Of a stretch of DNA of 64,000 nucleotides, positions 8,336 through 17,086 are shown in pieces. The stretch is from assembly GCF_024464185.1 (NCBI RefSeq), contig NZ_JANHAU010000002.1:62001-126000 (forward strand), in the 5' to 3' direction. The stretch is from Haloarchaeobius salinus. GTDB lineage: Archaea; Halobacteriota; Halobacteria; Halobacteriales; Natrialbaceae. The notes below the pieces were generated by a model, which was not told where the DNA came from, did not search any database, and saw nothing but the letters and a program-made list of their open reading frames with translations. Numbering within the stretch: position 1 is the stretch's first letter; each line of letters starts with the position of its first letter. The position numbers and the translations under genes are program-made.

Positions 8336-9829
8336 TCAGTCGTCGGCGACGGGCTGGTCGGGGCGGTACTCGCGGCTGATGGCCTTCCACTTGCCCGTGG
8401 AGAACCGCCAGTAGTTGATGGCGGCGGGGACGATCGTCTCCGCGAGGAAGGAGAGGTAGAGTCCCCAGATGCCGAGCGGCGTCACCGCCCCGAGGTACGC
8501 GAGCGGGATGGCGACGCCGAACATCCCGATCGCCTGGCTGTAGAACGGCCAGCGGGTGTCGCCGCTGGCGTCGAGCGGGCCGGCGGTCGCGGCCTTGACG
8601 CCGCCGGCGATGACGGCGACGCAGGCGGCGTAGACGAGCCCCCGTGCGACGGGGATGGCGGTGTCGCTCGGGCTGTCGACGAACAGCCCGACGATGGGCT
8701 CGGCGAAGACGGCGACGATGACGGCCGCGACGGCGTAGGTGGCGACGGAGAACGCGACGATGTCGCGGGCGTAGGACTCCGCGGCGGCCTCGTCGCCCGC
8801 GCCGAGTTCCTGCCCGACGAGGCTGCTGGCGGCGAGCCCGAAGCCCCAGCCCGGCGTGTTCATCAGGCCCCAGATGCGCCGGCTGATGACGTACGCGGCC
8901 ACGACCGTCGAGCCGAACAGCCCGACGATGGCGAGCATGGGGAACTTGGCGACGGTCCAGACGAGGTTGCGCCCGACGACGGGCAGGCCGATGCGGACGA
9001 GGTCGCGGAGGTCCCCGAGGACGGCGTAGGAGCCGGTGGGCGAGACCTGCACCGGAAGGTCGCCGAGCAGGGGGAGCCGGCCGGCGGCCAGCGCGACGGC
9101 GAAGACGCCGGTGATGAGTGCGTTCGAGAGCACGGTGCCCCACGCCGCGCCCTCGACCCCGAGACCGAGCCCGAAGATGAGCACGGCGTTGAGGGCGATG
9201 TTGGTGACGGCTCCACCGGCCCGGAGCACCATCGGCGTCCAGGCGTCGTCGAGGCCGATGTAGATGCGGCTCCCGACGAGGTTCAGCCCGGCGAAGGGGA
9301 CCCCGAGGGCGAGGATCTTGAGGTACGCTCCGCCGAGCTCGGTCGGTCGGGCCTCGCTCGACAGCAGGTCGACGAGTTCGAACGGGATCGACCAGAACAG
9401 CACGGTGACGGGGAGGGTGACGGCGACGACGAGGAGCGCACTCGCCCGGATTGCGTCGCCGAGTTCGTCGTAGGCCTCGCCGCCGAAGCGCTGTGAGACG
9501 AGGGCGATGGTCCCCGCGGCGAAGCCGCCGCCGAGCGAGAAGGCGACACCCCAGTACGGGGAGGCGAAGCCGACGCCGGCGATGGCGGTGCGGCCGACGG
9601 CGACGCCGACCATCGCCACGTCGACGGCGCTCTTCGACATCCGCGCGAGACCCGTGACGATGCGCGGCCACGCGAGGTCCGTCGTCCGGCGCACGTGCTC
9701 ACGGGAGACGAGGCCGAGGCGGGCCAGCGCGAGCCCGATCCAGAGGATGCAAAGGCGCACGGGGTTCGGCGGACGGTACACACGGTACCTATTTCGAACC
9801 GAAACAAATGAGTTGCGTCTCACCGGCAA
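8336..9829 (-). CDS. MATE-family efflux transporter (second copy)
   Basis: This 497-residue protein has about twelve membrane helices and the MATE motif set (AWPRIVTGLARMSKSAVDVAM at the first helix, GLMNTPGWGFGLAASSLVGQ in the second lobe). It differs clearly from the MATE gene at 5465 and looks like a separate subfamily rather than a recent duplicate. The first 20 or so residues are poorly conserved in character, so the true start may be slightly downstream of 9829. It converges on the aldolase gene with only 5 bases between stops. The ligand is unknown. Confidence 0.9.
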   Translation of the reverse strand: MPVRRNSFVSVRNRYRVYRPPNPVRLCILWIGLALARLGLVSREHVRRTTDLAWPRIVTGLARMSKSAVDVAMVGVAVGRTAIAGVGFASPYWGVAFSLGGGFAAGTIALVSQRFGGEAYDELGDAIRASALLVVAVTLPVTVLFWSIPFELVDLLSSEARPTELGGAYLKILALGVPFAGLNLVGSRIYIGLDDAWTPMVLRAGGAVTNIALNAVLIFGLGLGVEGAAWGTVLSNALITGVFAVALAAGRLPLLGDLPVQVSPTGSYAVLGDLRDLVRIGLPVVGRNLVWTVAKFPMLAIVGLFGSTVVAAYVISRRIWGLMNTPGWGFGLAASSLVGQELGAGDEAAAESYARDIVAFSVATYAVAAVIVAVFAEPIVGLFVDSPSDTAIPVARGLVYAACVAVIAGGVKAATAGPLDASGDTRWPFYSQAIGMFGVAIPLAYLGAVTPLGIWGLYLSFLAETIVPAAINYWRFSTGKWKAISREYRPDQPVADD

Positions 9830-10076
9830 TCGGGTTCTGTGTTCTATCCAAGGACACGCCTCGAAAGTTCAACTATTGGTGTTTTGATACACTGCCCCGG
9901 GTTCAGCACTCCCGGCGGAAACCAACGAAAAACCTGTATATTCAGGCACCATTGATATATGGGTATGACCTCCAGCGAGTAGTAGTGGTCACACCTACGT
10001 CATGTCCTTCCGACTACGGAACCGTGGTCCGACTGCAGCGCGCATCCACTGCTGACTCCCGCCGGTAGCCACGCTA
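9830..10076. other. AT-richer divergent intergenic region
   Basis: These 247 bases separate the second MATE gene (minus) from the bat-type regulator (plus) and are clearly richer in A and T than their surroundings. They contain the imperfect palindrome CCTGTATATTCAGG near 9934-9947 and a TATA-like GATATATGG near 9954-9962. Both genes could be driven from here. No coding region is convincing. Confidence 0.5.
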
Positions 10077-10727
10077 ATGTTCGTCCAATTCACTCTCGAC
10101 TCCCCACTCCTCGACCGGGCCCTCTCTGCCGTCCCCGACCTCAGTCTCGACATCGAGAAGCTCGACTCCTCGCCGACCGTCCCGCTGCGCGTCGTCTTCT
10201 GGGCGCGCGGCGAGTCGCTCGACGAGTTCGAAGACGCGCTGGCGCTCGACCCGACCGTCGAGACGTTCACCGTCCTCGCGAACGAGCGCTCGCAGCGACT
10301 CTACTGCGTCGTCGTCCCCGAGAACGTCCCCTGTGTCGACCTGTACGCCCGCTTGATAGACCTCCACGGCGTCCTCGTCGACGCGACCTGTGACGACTCC
10401 GGCTGGACGATGGAGATGCTGTTCCCCGACCGCGACGCGTTCGGCTCGTTCCGTCGCGCCTGCGAGGCGGCGGAGCTGTCGGTGACCGTCGAATCCATCC
10501 ACAGCGGGCAGGTCGGCCGGACGACGGCGGACGCCGACCTCACGCCCGCCCAGCGCGAGATCCTCTCCCGGGCCGTCGATGTCGGCTACTTCGACATCCC
10601 CCGGGAGACCACGCTCCGGGGCCTCGGCGACGAGGTCGGCGTCTCCGGACAGGCCGCCTCCGAACGTCTGCGGCGCGGCATGGAGACGCTTGTCCGCGAG
10701 ACGCTCTCCGACCACATCGAGGAGTAG
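10077..10727 (+). CDS. Bat-type HTH transcriptional regulator
   Basis: This 216-residue protein ends in the bacterio-opsin-activator (HTH_10) DNA-binding domain common in haloarchaea. The stretch LTPAQREILSRAVDVGYFDI (about residues 150-170) is followed by the recognition helix region with VSGQAASERLRRG. The N-terminal 145 residues look like the small sensing domain usually paired with this HTH and have no clear ligand site. It probably regulates a local gene, perhaps the divergent MATE exporter. That target is inference from position only. Confidence 0.88.
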   Translation: MFVQFTLDSPLLDRALSAVPDLSLDIEKLDSSPTVPLRVVFWARGESLDEFEDALALDPTVETFTVLANERSQRLYCVVVPENVPCVDLYARLIDLHGVLVDATCDDSGWTMEMLFPDRDAFGSFRRACEAAELSVTVESIHSGQVGRTTADADLTPAQREILSRAVDVGYFDIPRETTLRGLGDEVGVSGQAASERLRRGMETLVRETLSDHIEE

Positions 10728-10872
10728 CAGCTCGTTCGTCGGCGGGTCCGTTATCGGTCCCCGCCGCACTCGACCGAGTGTCGGGCTGCTCGTCTGGAAC
10801 GCCCCGATTCGCGCCGTCACGGAGACGCCACGAACCGCAAGAGAGGTGTCGTCGCCGCCCCACGTTCTCCCC

Positions 10873-11208
10873 GTGCGACGAATCGCCGAGCACCACGTCT
10901 TCGGCGTCTCGGTCGACGCCGAGACGCGCTGTGTACACTACGACGAGGAGTACGACGTGCTGGCGCTGCGCTTTGGCTGTTGCGGACGCTTCTTCCCCTG
11001 TTTCGAGTGCCACGACGCCGTCACCGACCACGCCCGCGAGCCGTGGCCACGCGACCGGTTCGACGAGGTCGCGGCGCTCTGTGGCCGCTGCGGTGCGACT
11101 CTCACCGCGAACGAGTACCTCGCCGCGCCCGGAACGTGTGCGGACTGCGGTGGCGCGTTCAACCCGGGCTGTGCGGCCCACCACCACCTGTACTTCGAGG
11201 GGCAGTAG
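10873..11208 (+). CDS. CHY-type zinc finger protein
   Basis: This 111-residue protein is packed with Cys and His pairs in the CHY zinc finger order: CVHY, a CCGRFFPCFECHD block, CGRCGATL, CADCGGAFNPGC and a final HHHLYF. That is enough ligands for two or three zinc ions. The GTG at 10873 is chosen because the match to the family begins there (VRRIAEHHVFGVSV). Codons upstream are low-complexity and out of character. In other organisms CHY fingers occur in ubiquitin ligases and Tim10-like chaperones. In haloarchaea the role is unknown. Confidence 0.87.
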   Translation: MRRIAEHHVFGVSVDAETRCVHYDEEYDVLALRFGCCGRFFPCFECHDAVTDHAREPWPRDRFDEVAALCGRCGATLTANEYLAAPGTCADCGGAFNPGCAAHHHLYFEGQ

Positions 11209-11302
11209 TCCCCCATCCGCCGGTGATCGCCCCGACGGCGAGGTCGGACCAAAAAGGTTGTAGCGACGTGGCCGCAACCCTCGCCGCAACGACCGACCCG
11301 CA

Positions 11303-12103
11303 ATGTCCACACGAACCCACGTCCTCGTCCCGCTCGCGCTCGCCCTCCTCGTCGCGCTCGCCGGCTGCACCGCCATCGGCGGCGGTCCCGGCGACCAGGA
11401 CGGCGACGGCCCCGGCGAGGGACAGGAGATCCGGAGCGAGGTCGCCAACGAGATGGCGTCCATCGACTCGTACAACTACTCGATGGTGACGGCCGTCGAG
11501 TTCCAGGACAACGAGCAGGTGACCGAGTCCAGCGGGACCGTCGACGTCGCCGCCCAGCGGATGGTCTCCGAGAGCGTGACGACCGTCCGGACGAACTCCT
11601 CGCGGACCAGACAGGGCTCGACCGCCTACGTCTTCGGCGAACAGCAGTGCCTCGAACTCGGCGGTAGCTGGGAGCAGTCCACCGTCGACCGTAGCCCGTG
11701 GCGCTCGGGGACGAACGTCAGCGTGCTCACCGAGCTCCTCAACAGCTCGAGCGCGCGTCTCTCCAACGACACGTACCGCGGACAGGACGTCCACGTCATC
11801 GTCGTCGAGCCGAGCGACGATGCCGTACAGACGCTGCTCGGGGACACCGGGTCCGACGTCGAGTTCACCGGCGTGACCTACACGCAGTACGTCGACACGG
11901 AGTCCAAACGGCTCCTCCGGTCTGACATGAACGCGACCTACTTCGCCAGCGGGCGGGAGGTCGATCTCACCGTCTCGATGCGCTTCTCCGACTTCAACAC
12001 GAGCCACCCCATCGAGCTACCACGGGCCGCCGTCGGCAGCAACGGTAACGGGCCGTGTGCGGGGATGGCGGGCAACGGCTCCGACGCGAACCTCGCGCTG
12101 TAA
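11303..12103 (+). CDS. Secreted lipoprotein, haloarchaeal DUF7537/LolA-like
   Basis: This 266-residue protein starts with a Sec-type signal helix ending in the lipobox LAGC (Cys near residue 25), followed by a Gly/Asp-rich linker. The rest looks like a LolA/LppX-style half-barrel, with strands such as STAYVFGEQQC and a Thr/Ser/Asn-rich surface typical of halophilic exported proteins. Haloarchaea carry many such lipoproteins. They are thought to bind lipids or hydrophobic ligands outside the cell, but their role is not established. DUF assignment is from memory and less sure than the lipoprotein call. Confidence 0.8.
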   Translation: MSTRTHVLVPLALALLVALAGCTAIGGGPGDQDGDGPGEGQEIRSEVANEMASIDSYNYSMVTAVEFQDNEQVTESSGTVDVAAQRMVSESVTTVRTNSSRTRQGSTAYVFGEQQCLELGGSWEQSTVDRSPWRSGTNVSVLTELLNSSSARLSNDTYRGQDVHVIVVEPSDDAVQTLLGDTGSDVEFTGVTYTQYVDTESKRLLRSDMNATYFASGREVDLTVSMRFSDFNTSHPIELPRAAVGSNGNGPCAGMAGNGSDANLAL

Positions 12104-12127
12104 CCGCAGCGGTCGCGCTCCGCCGCG

Positions 12128-12607
12128 CTACAGGTTCTCGCCCTGGTAACTGCCGTCGTACTCCTCGACGTGTTCGGCCTCGGCGAGCACCAGCTGGGCG
12201 ATGCGCGCCCCCTCGGCGATCTCGACGTCGTGGTGGACCTGTAGCAGGCCCTCGCCGCGTCCCTCGTAGCCGGCGTCCCAGACCGCCGTGTTCAGCATGC
12301 AGGAGTTGCGCATCAGCGACGAGCGCGGGTAGACGAAGCCGACGTGGCCGGACGGGATGGCGATCTGCTCGCCGTAGCGGGCGACGTAGGTGCCGGCCTC
12401 GAGGTAGTACGTCGGCGTCCCCTCGTCGGTGTACTGCTCGGACTCGATCTCCTGCCGTTCGCCGATCTCCTTGCCCTCGTGCCGGATGCGCCCCGGCTCG
12501 CGCTGCTCGAACACGGTCTCGACGGTGAGGTCGACGCCGTTGGGCTGGACCTGGTCGTCGGTCGTCGGCGACACGTGCTCCGCGACGAACTGCCCGGAAC
12601 GGTACAT
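12128..12607 (-). CDS. dUTPase / dCTP deaminase-family protein
   Basis: This 159-residue protein belongs to the Dcd/Dut fold that removes dUTP or deaminates dCTP, keeping uracil out of DNA. Visible family motifs are QPNGVDLTV near residue 21, GFVYPRSSLMRN near 88 and the WDAGYEGRGEG string near 109, which lines the nucleotide site. The ATG at 12607 is preferred, since the 38 codons before it are unlike the family. It diverges from aconitase, 154 bases away. Whether it acts as dUTPase, deaminase or both is not decided by sequence reading. Confidence 0.88.
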   Translation of the reverse strand: MYRSGQFVAEHVSPTTDDQVQPNGVDLTVETVFEQREPGRIRHEGKEIGERQEIESEQYTDEGTPTYYLEAGTYVARYGEQIAIPSGHVGFVYPRSSLMRNSCMLNTAVWDAGYEGRGEGLLQVHHDVEIAEGARIAQLVLAEAEHVEEYDGSYQGENL

Positions 12608-12726
12608 ACTCCGACGCCCGTCCGATACCGGCAAAGGTGTTGCCGTTTCTCCGCGCCGGCAAGGATTGCGCGAATCGACAGCCACGGCCCCGAAAACCGC
12701 ACGGTCGTCCATCCAAAACACGCGGG

Positions 12727-12734
12727 ATTTATGG
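12727..12734 (+). promoter_or_regulatory. TATA-like box of aconitase gene
   Basis: ATTTATGG lies 28-35 bases before the aconitase ATG at 12762. That spacing fits an archaeal TATA box giving a leaderless or nearly leaderless mRNA. Confidence 0.55.
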
Positions 12735-12761
12735 TCGCGGGCGGCCGAACTTCACCTTGCT

Positions 12762-14735
12762 ATGGGACAGACGCTTACAGAGAAGATTCTCGATGACCAC
12801 CTCGTCGAGGGGGAACTCGAAACCGGCGAGGAGATTGGTATCGAGATCGATCAGGTCCTCACACAGGACACGACGGGAACGATGGTCTGGCTGCAGTTCG
12901 AGGCGATGGGGCTGGACGAGGTCCAGACCGAGATCGCCGCGCAGTACTGCGACCACCAGACATACCAGTTCGACTTCAAGAACACGGACGACCACCGCTT
13001 CCTCCGGTCGGCCGCCGGCACCTACGGGGCACACTTCTCTCGCCCCGGCAACGGTATCTGCCACAACGTCCACAAGGAGAACTTCGCCGCGCCCGGCAAG
13101 ACGATGCTCGGGTCGGACTCGCACACGCCGACCCCGGGCGGACTCGGTGAGCTCGCTATCGGCGCGGGCGGTATCGACGTCACCGTCGCGATGGGCGGTG
13201 CGCCGTACTACATCGAGATGCCCGAGGTCGTCAACGTCCGACTCGAGGGCGAGCTCCCCGCGTGGGCGACCGCGAAGGACGTCATCCTCGAGATGCTGCG
13301 TCGCCTCTCCGTAAAAGGCGGCGTCGGCAAGGTGCTCGAGTACACCGGGCCGGGCGTCGAGACGCTCTCCGTGCCCGAGCGGACCACCATCACCAACATG
13401 GGCACCGAGCTCGGCGCGACCTCCTCCATCTTCCCGACCGACGAGAAGACGAAGGACTACCTCGCCCGCCAGGACCGCGAGGGCGACTTCGTCGAGATCG
13501 GTCCCGACGAGGACGCCGAGTACGACGACGAGATCGTCGTCGACCTCTCCGACCTCGAACCGCTCATCGCCGAGCCGTCCATGCCCGACAACGTCGTCCC
13601 CGTCCGCGAGGTCGAGGGCGTCGAGGTCAGCCAGGTCATGATCGGCTCCTGTACGAACGGCGGCTACGAGGACATCCTCCCGGCCGCGAAGATGGTCGAG
13701 GGCCGCGAGATCAACAAGAAGACCGAGATGATCGTCGCGCCCGGCAGCAAGCAGGCAAGCGAGATGCTCGCCCGCGACGGCTGGGTCGCCGAGATGATGG
13801 CCGCCGGCGTCAACTTCTCCGAGGCGACGTGTGGTGCCTGTATCGGCATCGGCCACGTCCCCGCCAGCGACTCCGTCTCGCTGCGCACCTTCAACCGCAA
13901 CTTCGAGGGCCGCTCCGGCATCGACGACGACTCCGTCTACCTCTGCTCCCCGGAGGTCGCCGCCGCCGCCGCGCTCAAGGGCGAGATCATCGACCCGCGC
14001 GACCTCGCCGACGAGCTCGGCGACCTCGAGGACCCCGGCTTCGAGCTCCCCGACGAGTACGACGGCTCCAAGGCCGACCTCATCACGCCCGACGAGGCCG
14101 TCGACGACGAGCTCGTCAAGGGCCCGAACATCAAGGACGTCCCGCTGAAGGACGCACTCGACGCCGAGCTCTCCGGTGAGAACCTCCTCAAGATGGAGGA
14201 CAACATCACGACCGACCACATCACGCCCGCGAACGCGGACGCCCTGATGTACCGGTCGAACATCCCGGAGTACGCGAAGTTCACCCTGACCCGCATCGAC
14301 GAGACGTTCCCCGAGCGCGCCGAGGCCGCCGACGGTGGCGTCCTCGTCGCCGGCGAGAACTACGGCCAGGGCTCCTCGCGCGAGCACGCCGCGATGTGTC
14401 CGATGTACCTCGGCATCGACGCCGTCTTCGCACAGAGCTTCGCCCGCATCCACAAGGCGAACCTGTTCAACTTCGGCATCGTCCCGTTCATCATCGACGA
14501 GGACGCCTACGCGAAGATCGACCAGGGCGACGAGCTCACCGTCGTCGACGACATCCGCGAGGGCGTCGAGTCCGGCCAGGAGGAGTTCACGGTCAGCGTG
14601 AACGACGACTGGGAGTTCACCGCGACGCTCGACGCCTCCGAGCGCGAGCGCGACATGCTCGCGGTCGGCGGCAAGCTCCCGTGGACGAAGCAGCGCGCCC
14701 AGGGCGGCGACGGCGCGGCCCCCGCGGACGACTGA
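12762..14735 (+). CDS. acn: Aconitate hydratase
   Basis: This 657-residue enzyme interconverts citrate and isocitrate through aconitate in the citric acid cycle. The three Cys ligands of the 4Fe-4S cluster are visible in GSCTNGGYED (about residue 295) and CGACIGIG (about 358). The C-terminal swivel domain carries the QGSSREHAA active-site string (about 530). Length and order match the single-chain archaeal/mitochondrial-like aconitases. The ATG at 12762 follows a TATA-like box at the right distance, while the open frame upstream has no family similarity. Confidence 0.96.
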   Translation: MGQTLTEKILDDHLVEGELETGEEIGIEIDQVLTQDTTGTMVWLQFEAMGLDEVQTEIAAQYCDHQTYQFDFKNTDDHRFLRSAAGTYGAHFSRPGNGICHNVHKENFAAPGKTMLGSDSHTPTPGGLGELAIGAGGIDVTVAMGGAPYYIEMPEVVNVRLEGELPAWATAKDVILEMLRRLSVKGGVGKVLEYTGPGVETLSVPERTTITNMGTELGATSSIFPTDEKTKDYLARQDREGDFVEIGPDEDAEYDDEIVVDLSDLEPLIAEPSMPDNVVPVREVEGVEVSQVMIGSCTNGGYEDILPAAKMVEGREINKKTEMIVAPGSKQASEMLARDGWVAEMMAAGVNFSEATCGACIGIGHVPASDSVSLRTFNRNFEGRSGIDDDSVYLCSPEVAAAAALKGEIIDPRDLADELGDLEDPGFELPDEYDGSKADLITPDEAVDDELVKGPNIKDVPLKDALDAELSGENLLKMEDNITTDHITPANADALMYRSNIPEYAKFTLTRIDETFPERAEAADGGVLVAGENYGQGSSREHAAMCPMYLGIDAVFAQSFARIHKANLFNFGIVPFIIDEDAYAKIDQGDELTVVDDIREGVESGQEEFTVSVNDDWEFTATLDASERERDMLAVGGKLPWTKQRAQGGDGAAPADD

Positions 14736-14810
14736 GCTCGCACTCGCGACTGCAGCACCGACCTCGTTCTTTCGACGCGCTCAACACGGGCGAGTGACAA
14801 CACCGGTTCG

Positions 14811-15299
14811 ATGGACTCCCCGAAGCACGCACTGGCCGGGCTGTTGCTCGCGATCCCGGCCGCCGTCGCCTGGGCTTCGGGTGCGGCGTTCGTCTTCCCG
14901 AGTCTCGGACCGACGGCGTTCGTGCTCACGAACGGGCAGGACCCCGGCCCCCGGCGCGTCGTCGGTGGCCACGTCGTCGGCGCGCTCGCGGGGCTGCTCG
15001 CCCACCGTGCCGTCGCCGTCGGTCTCGTCGTCCAGACCGAGGCCGCGGCGTTCGCCCCCGCGCAGGGTCGTGTCGCACTCGCGGGCGTGCTCGCCCTCGC
15101 GGCCACCGCGGTCGGAATGCGTGCGACCGGGACGGTCCACCCGCCGGCGTGTGCGACCACGCTCATCGTCGCGCTGGGGCTGCTCGCGACCGTCGTCGAC
15201 GTGGCCGTCATCGTCCTCGGCGTCTGTCTCCTCTACGCCGCCTTCCGGGCGGGCACCCACGTGATTGATAATCGCGCCGGCCGTACCGTCGGGTCGTGA
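14811..15299 (+). CDS. HPP-family membrane protein
   Basis: This 162-residue protein has four membrane helices. It carries the family-defining small motifs of HPP proteins: FPSLGPTAF in the first half and VHPPACATTL in the second. Some plant and cyanobacterial HPP proteins carry nitrite into chloroplasts or cells, but the family is broad and the cargo here is unknown. It overlaps the RimI gene by 4 bases (GTGA), so the two are co-translated. Confidence 0.88.
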   Translation: MDSPKHALAGLLLAIPAAVAWASGAAFVFPSLGPTAFVLTNGQDPGPRRVVGGHVVGALAGLLAHRAVAVGLVVQTEAAAFAPAQGRVALAGVLALAATAVGMRATGTVHPPACATTLIVALGLLATVVDVAVIVLGVCLLYAAFRAGTHVIDNRAGRTVGS

Positions 15300-15769
15300 C
15301 GACCGTCACACGGGACGCCGAGGACGACGACCTCCACATCCGGCGGGCCGAGCACGCGGACCTGCTCGCCGTCTTCCGCATCGAGAAGGCCGTCTTCCCG
15401 CAGCCGTGGCCGTTCGACGCCTTCCAGCGGTTCCTCGACGAGCCTGGGTTCCTCGTCGCGACGGAAGGGGGGAAGGTCACCGGCTACGTCGTCGCCGACA
15501 CCATCCCGAACCACGGGCGTTCGCTCGGCCACGTCAAGGACCTCGCGGTCCACGAGTCGCGCCGCGGCGAGGGCATCGGTCGCCGGCTGCTCGCGCGGGC
15601 ACTCGCGACGCTCGCGACCCTGAACGCCACCTCGGTCAAGCTGGAGGTCCGCGTCGGCAACAAGCCCGCCCGCTCGCTGTACGAGGACTTCGGGTTCGAG
15701 GCGCTCCGGCGCGTCCCCCGGTACTACGACGACGGCGAGGACGCGCTCGTGATGGTCAGAGACCTGTGA
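15296..15769 (+). CDS. rimI: Ribosomal-protein-alanine N-acetyltransferase (GNAT)
   Basis: This 157-residue GNAT enzyme transfers acetyl from acetyl-CoA to protein N-termini. The acetyl-CoA loop is seen as SRRGEGIGRRLL (about residues 87-98), preceded by VKDLAVH. The C-terminal NKPARSLYEDFGFE string is typical of RimI/Ard1-type archaeal acetyltransferases. Most haloarchaeal proteins are N-acetylated after Met removal, so this may be the general Nat. It starts with GTG inside the HPP stop region. Other GNAT substrates cannot be excluded. Confidence 0.88.
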   Translation: MTTVTRDAEDDDLHIRRAEHADLLAVFRIEKAVFPQPWPFDAFQRFLDEPGFLVATEGGKVTGYVVADTIPNHGRSLGHVKDLAVHESRRGEGIGRRLLARALATLATLNATSVKLEVRVGNKPARSLYEDFGFEALRRVPRYYDDGEDALVMVRDL

Positions 15770-15810
15770 GAAGCGCAAAGGGCTTTCCTCCCGAACACTT
15801 GCCCACGCAC

Positions 15811-16233
15811 ATGGGATACGAGTGTCCGGTCTGTTCGGTGCCACACGCTGACGCCGAGCATCTGGCGAACCACCTCGCGTTCACCGCGATGCTCCACGGG
15901 GACGCACACGAGGACTGGCTCGCGGAGCACGCACCGGAGTGGGAGTCCTCGAGCCCCGAGGCGCTCGGGCCGGTCGTCGCCGAGGCGGTGCCGGAGACCG
16001 AGTTCGAGCAGGTGTTCGAGGACACGACCGACGGCCACGACCACCAGCACGGCAGCTTCGAGGACGCGGTCGCCGAGGGCGTCCGTGACAGCCACCCTGG
16101 GCCGGCCACGGCGGACCACGAGGAGGTTCTGCAGGAGGCCAGAGAGCTGACCCGGCAGATGCACGAGGACGGCGAGGACGCCACAACCGAACGCGAGGAC
16201 GCGGCGGGCGAGACCGACACCGAAAGCGAGTAA
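15811..16233 (+). CDS. Haloarchaeal DUF5810-like protein with N-terminal zinc motif
   Basis: This 140-residue, strongly acidic protein opens with MGYECPVCSVPHADAEHL, a Cys-x2-Cys followed by spaced His residues, which looks like a C2H2-type zinc site. The rest is charged and probably helical, ending in a Glu/Asp/Thr tail. The ATG at 15811 begins this motif and is therefore preferred to earlier in-frame starts. I recall it as a haloarchaea-specific family (DUF5810) that travels with the next gene (DUF5809-like). No function is known to me. Confidence 0.8.
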   Translation: MGYECPVCSVPHADAEHLANHLAFTAMLHGDAHEDWLAEHAPEWESSSPEALGPVVAEAVPETEFEQVFEDTTDGHDHQHGSFEDAVAEGVRDSHPGPATADHEEVLQEARELTRQMHEDGEDATTEREDAAGETDTESE

Positions 16234-16257
16234 CCGTTCCCGGTCCCCTGTTCAGGT

Positions 16258-16671
16258 ATGCACACCGTCGGAGAGCTGCGCCCCGAGACCGAGGAGACCG
16301 CTCGCGAGGTGTACGAGGGGGTCGGGCCGACCGCACAGCTCGTCGTCAAGGAGGTCGCGAAGTCGATGCGCTTCGACCGCGAGGAGTACCGCGAGCGCGT
16401 CGACGCGGACGTGGTGGAGACGGCCCGCGACGTGCTCTTTGCGGCCGAGCTCGCCGTCCACGTCGGCACCCGCGAGGAGTACGAGGACTGGGCCGACGAG
16501 TTCGACGGCGAGGTCCACGAGACGGGAAGCGAACACGTCGGGAACGTCGCCTGGCACGTGGCACCCTTTGCCGACGAGGCGGTCGCCGCGACGTTCGCCG
16601 CGGAGGAGGACGCCGCGGTGGACACGCTCCGCCGGCAGGCGCTCGGGCGGATCTACCACGAGCGGCTGTGA
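16258..16671 (+). CDS. Haloarchaeal DUF5809-like protein
   Basis: This is a 137-residue acidic, mostly helical protein with no membrane helix and no metal motif. Notable strings are RPETEETAREVYEGVGPTAQ near the N-terminus and GNVAWHVAPFADEAVAATFA in the second half. It lies 24 bases after the DUF5810-like gene on the same strand, so both are likely co-expressed and may form a complex. The DUF number is from memory. Function unknown. Confidence 0.78.
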   Translation: MHTVGELRPETEETAREVYEGVGPTAQLVVKEVAKSMRFDREEYRERVDADVVETARDVLFAAELAVHVGTREEYEDWADEFDGEVHETGSEHVGNVAWHVAPFADEAVAATFAAEEDAAVDTLRRQALGRIYHERL

Positions 16672-16708
16672 CGAAACCCCCTTACTCGTCCCGTCCCAAC
16701 CGCCGCGT

Positions 16709-17086
16709 ATGCGACAGCGCTACCTGCTGCTCCTGGTCGGGCTGGTCCTCGCGCTGCTGGCGCTCGGTGCGCTGCCCTCCCTCCTCGCGAGCGGCGACCC
16801 GTACTACGTGACGGCGACCGAGGTCGACAGCGACCACGCCACGGTCGACGTGACGAACTTCTCCGAGCGACAGTACCCGTACCTGTCCGCCGCGCTCGAG
16901 GACGGCCGGTCGGGGAGCTACTACGAGGGTCCGGTCGGCATCAAGGGGGCGTTCACCCACTCGCCGTTCGACGAGTTCGGCGCGCTCCGGACGCGCTCGC
17001 CCGACGCCGTCGACGACGACGTGGCCTTCGTCCAGCACAACGGCACGGTTTACCGCCTGGAACTCACACGGGAGACCGATGAGTGA
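16709..17086 (+). CDS. Small membrane-anchored protein, unknown
   Basis: This 125-residue protein has one N-terminal membrane helix (about residues 5-26, rich in Leu) and then an outside domain of about 95 residues with beta character (VTATEVDSDHATVDVTNFSE). No lipobox is present, so the helix probably stays as an anchor. The ATG at 16709 starts exactly at the helix. The gene overlaps the following Nudix gene by 8 bases, suggesting joint expression. I do not recognise a family. Confidence 0.75.
   Translation: MRQRYLLLLVGLVLALLALGALPSLLASGDPYYVTATEVDSDHATVDVTNFSERQYPYLSAALEDGRSGSYYEGPVGIKGAFTHSPFDEFGALRTRSPDAVDDDVAFVQHNGTVYRLELTRETDE

Noticed and set aside
7452-9671. 739-codon open frame antisense and overlapping the aldolase and second MATE genes
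   Set aside because: Its translation is His/Arg-rich and lacks domains, while both real genes match known families over their full length.
9808-10068. Possible 86-residue gene in the AT-richer gap before the bat-type regulator
   Set aside because: Its composition is not halophilic, it overlaps the start of the MATE gene, and the region looks regulatory.
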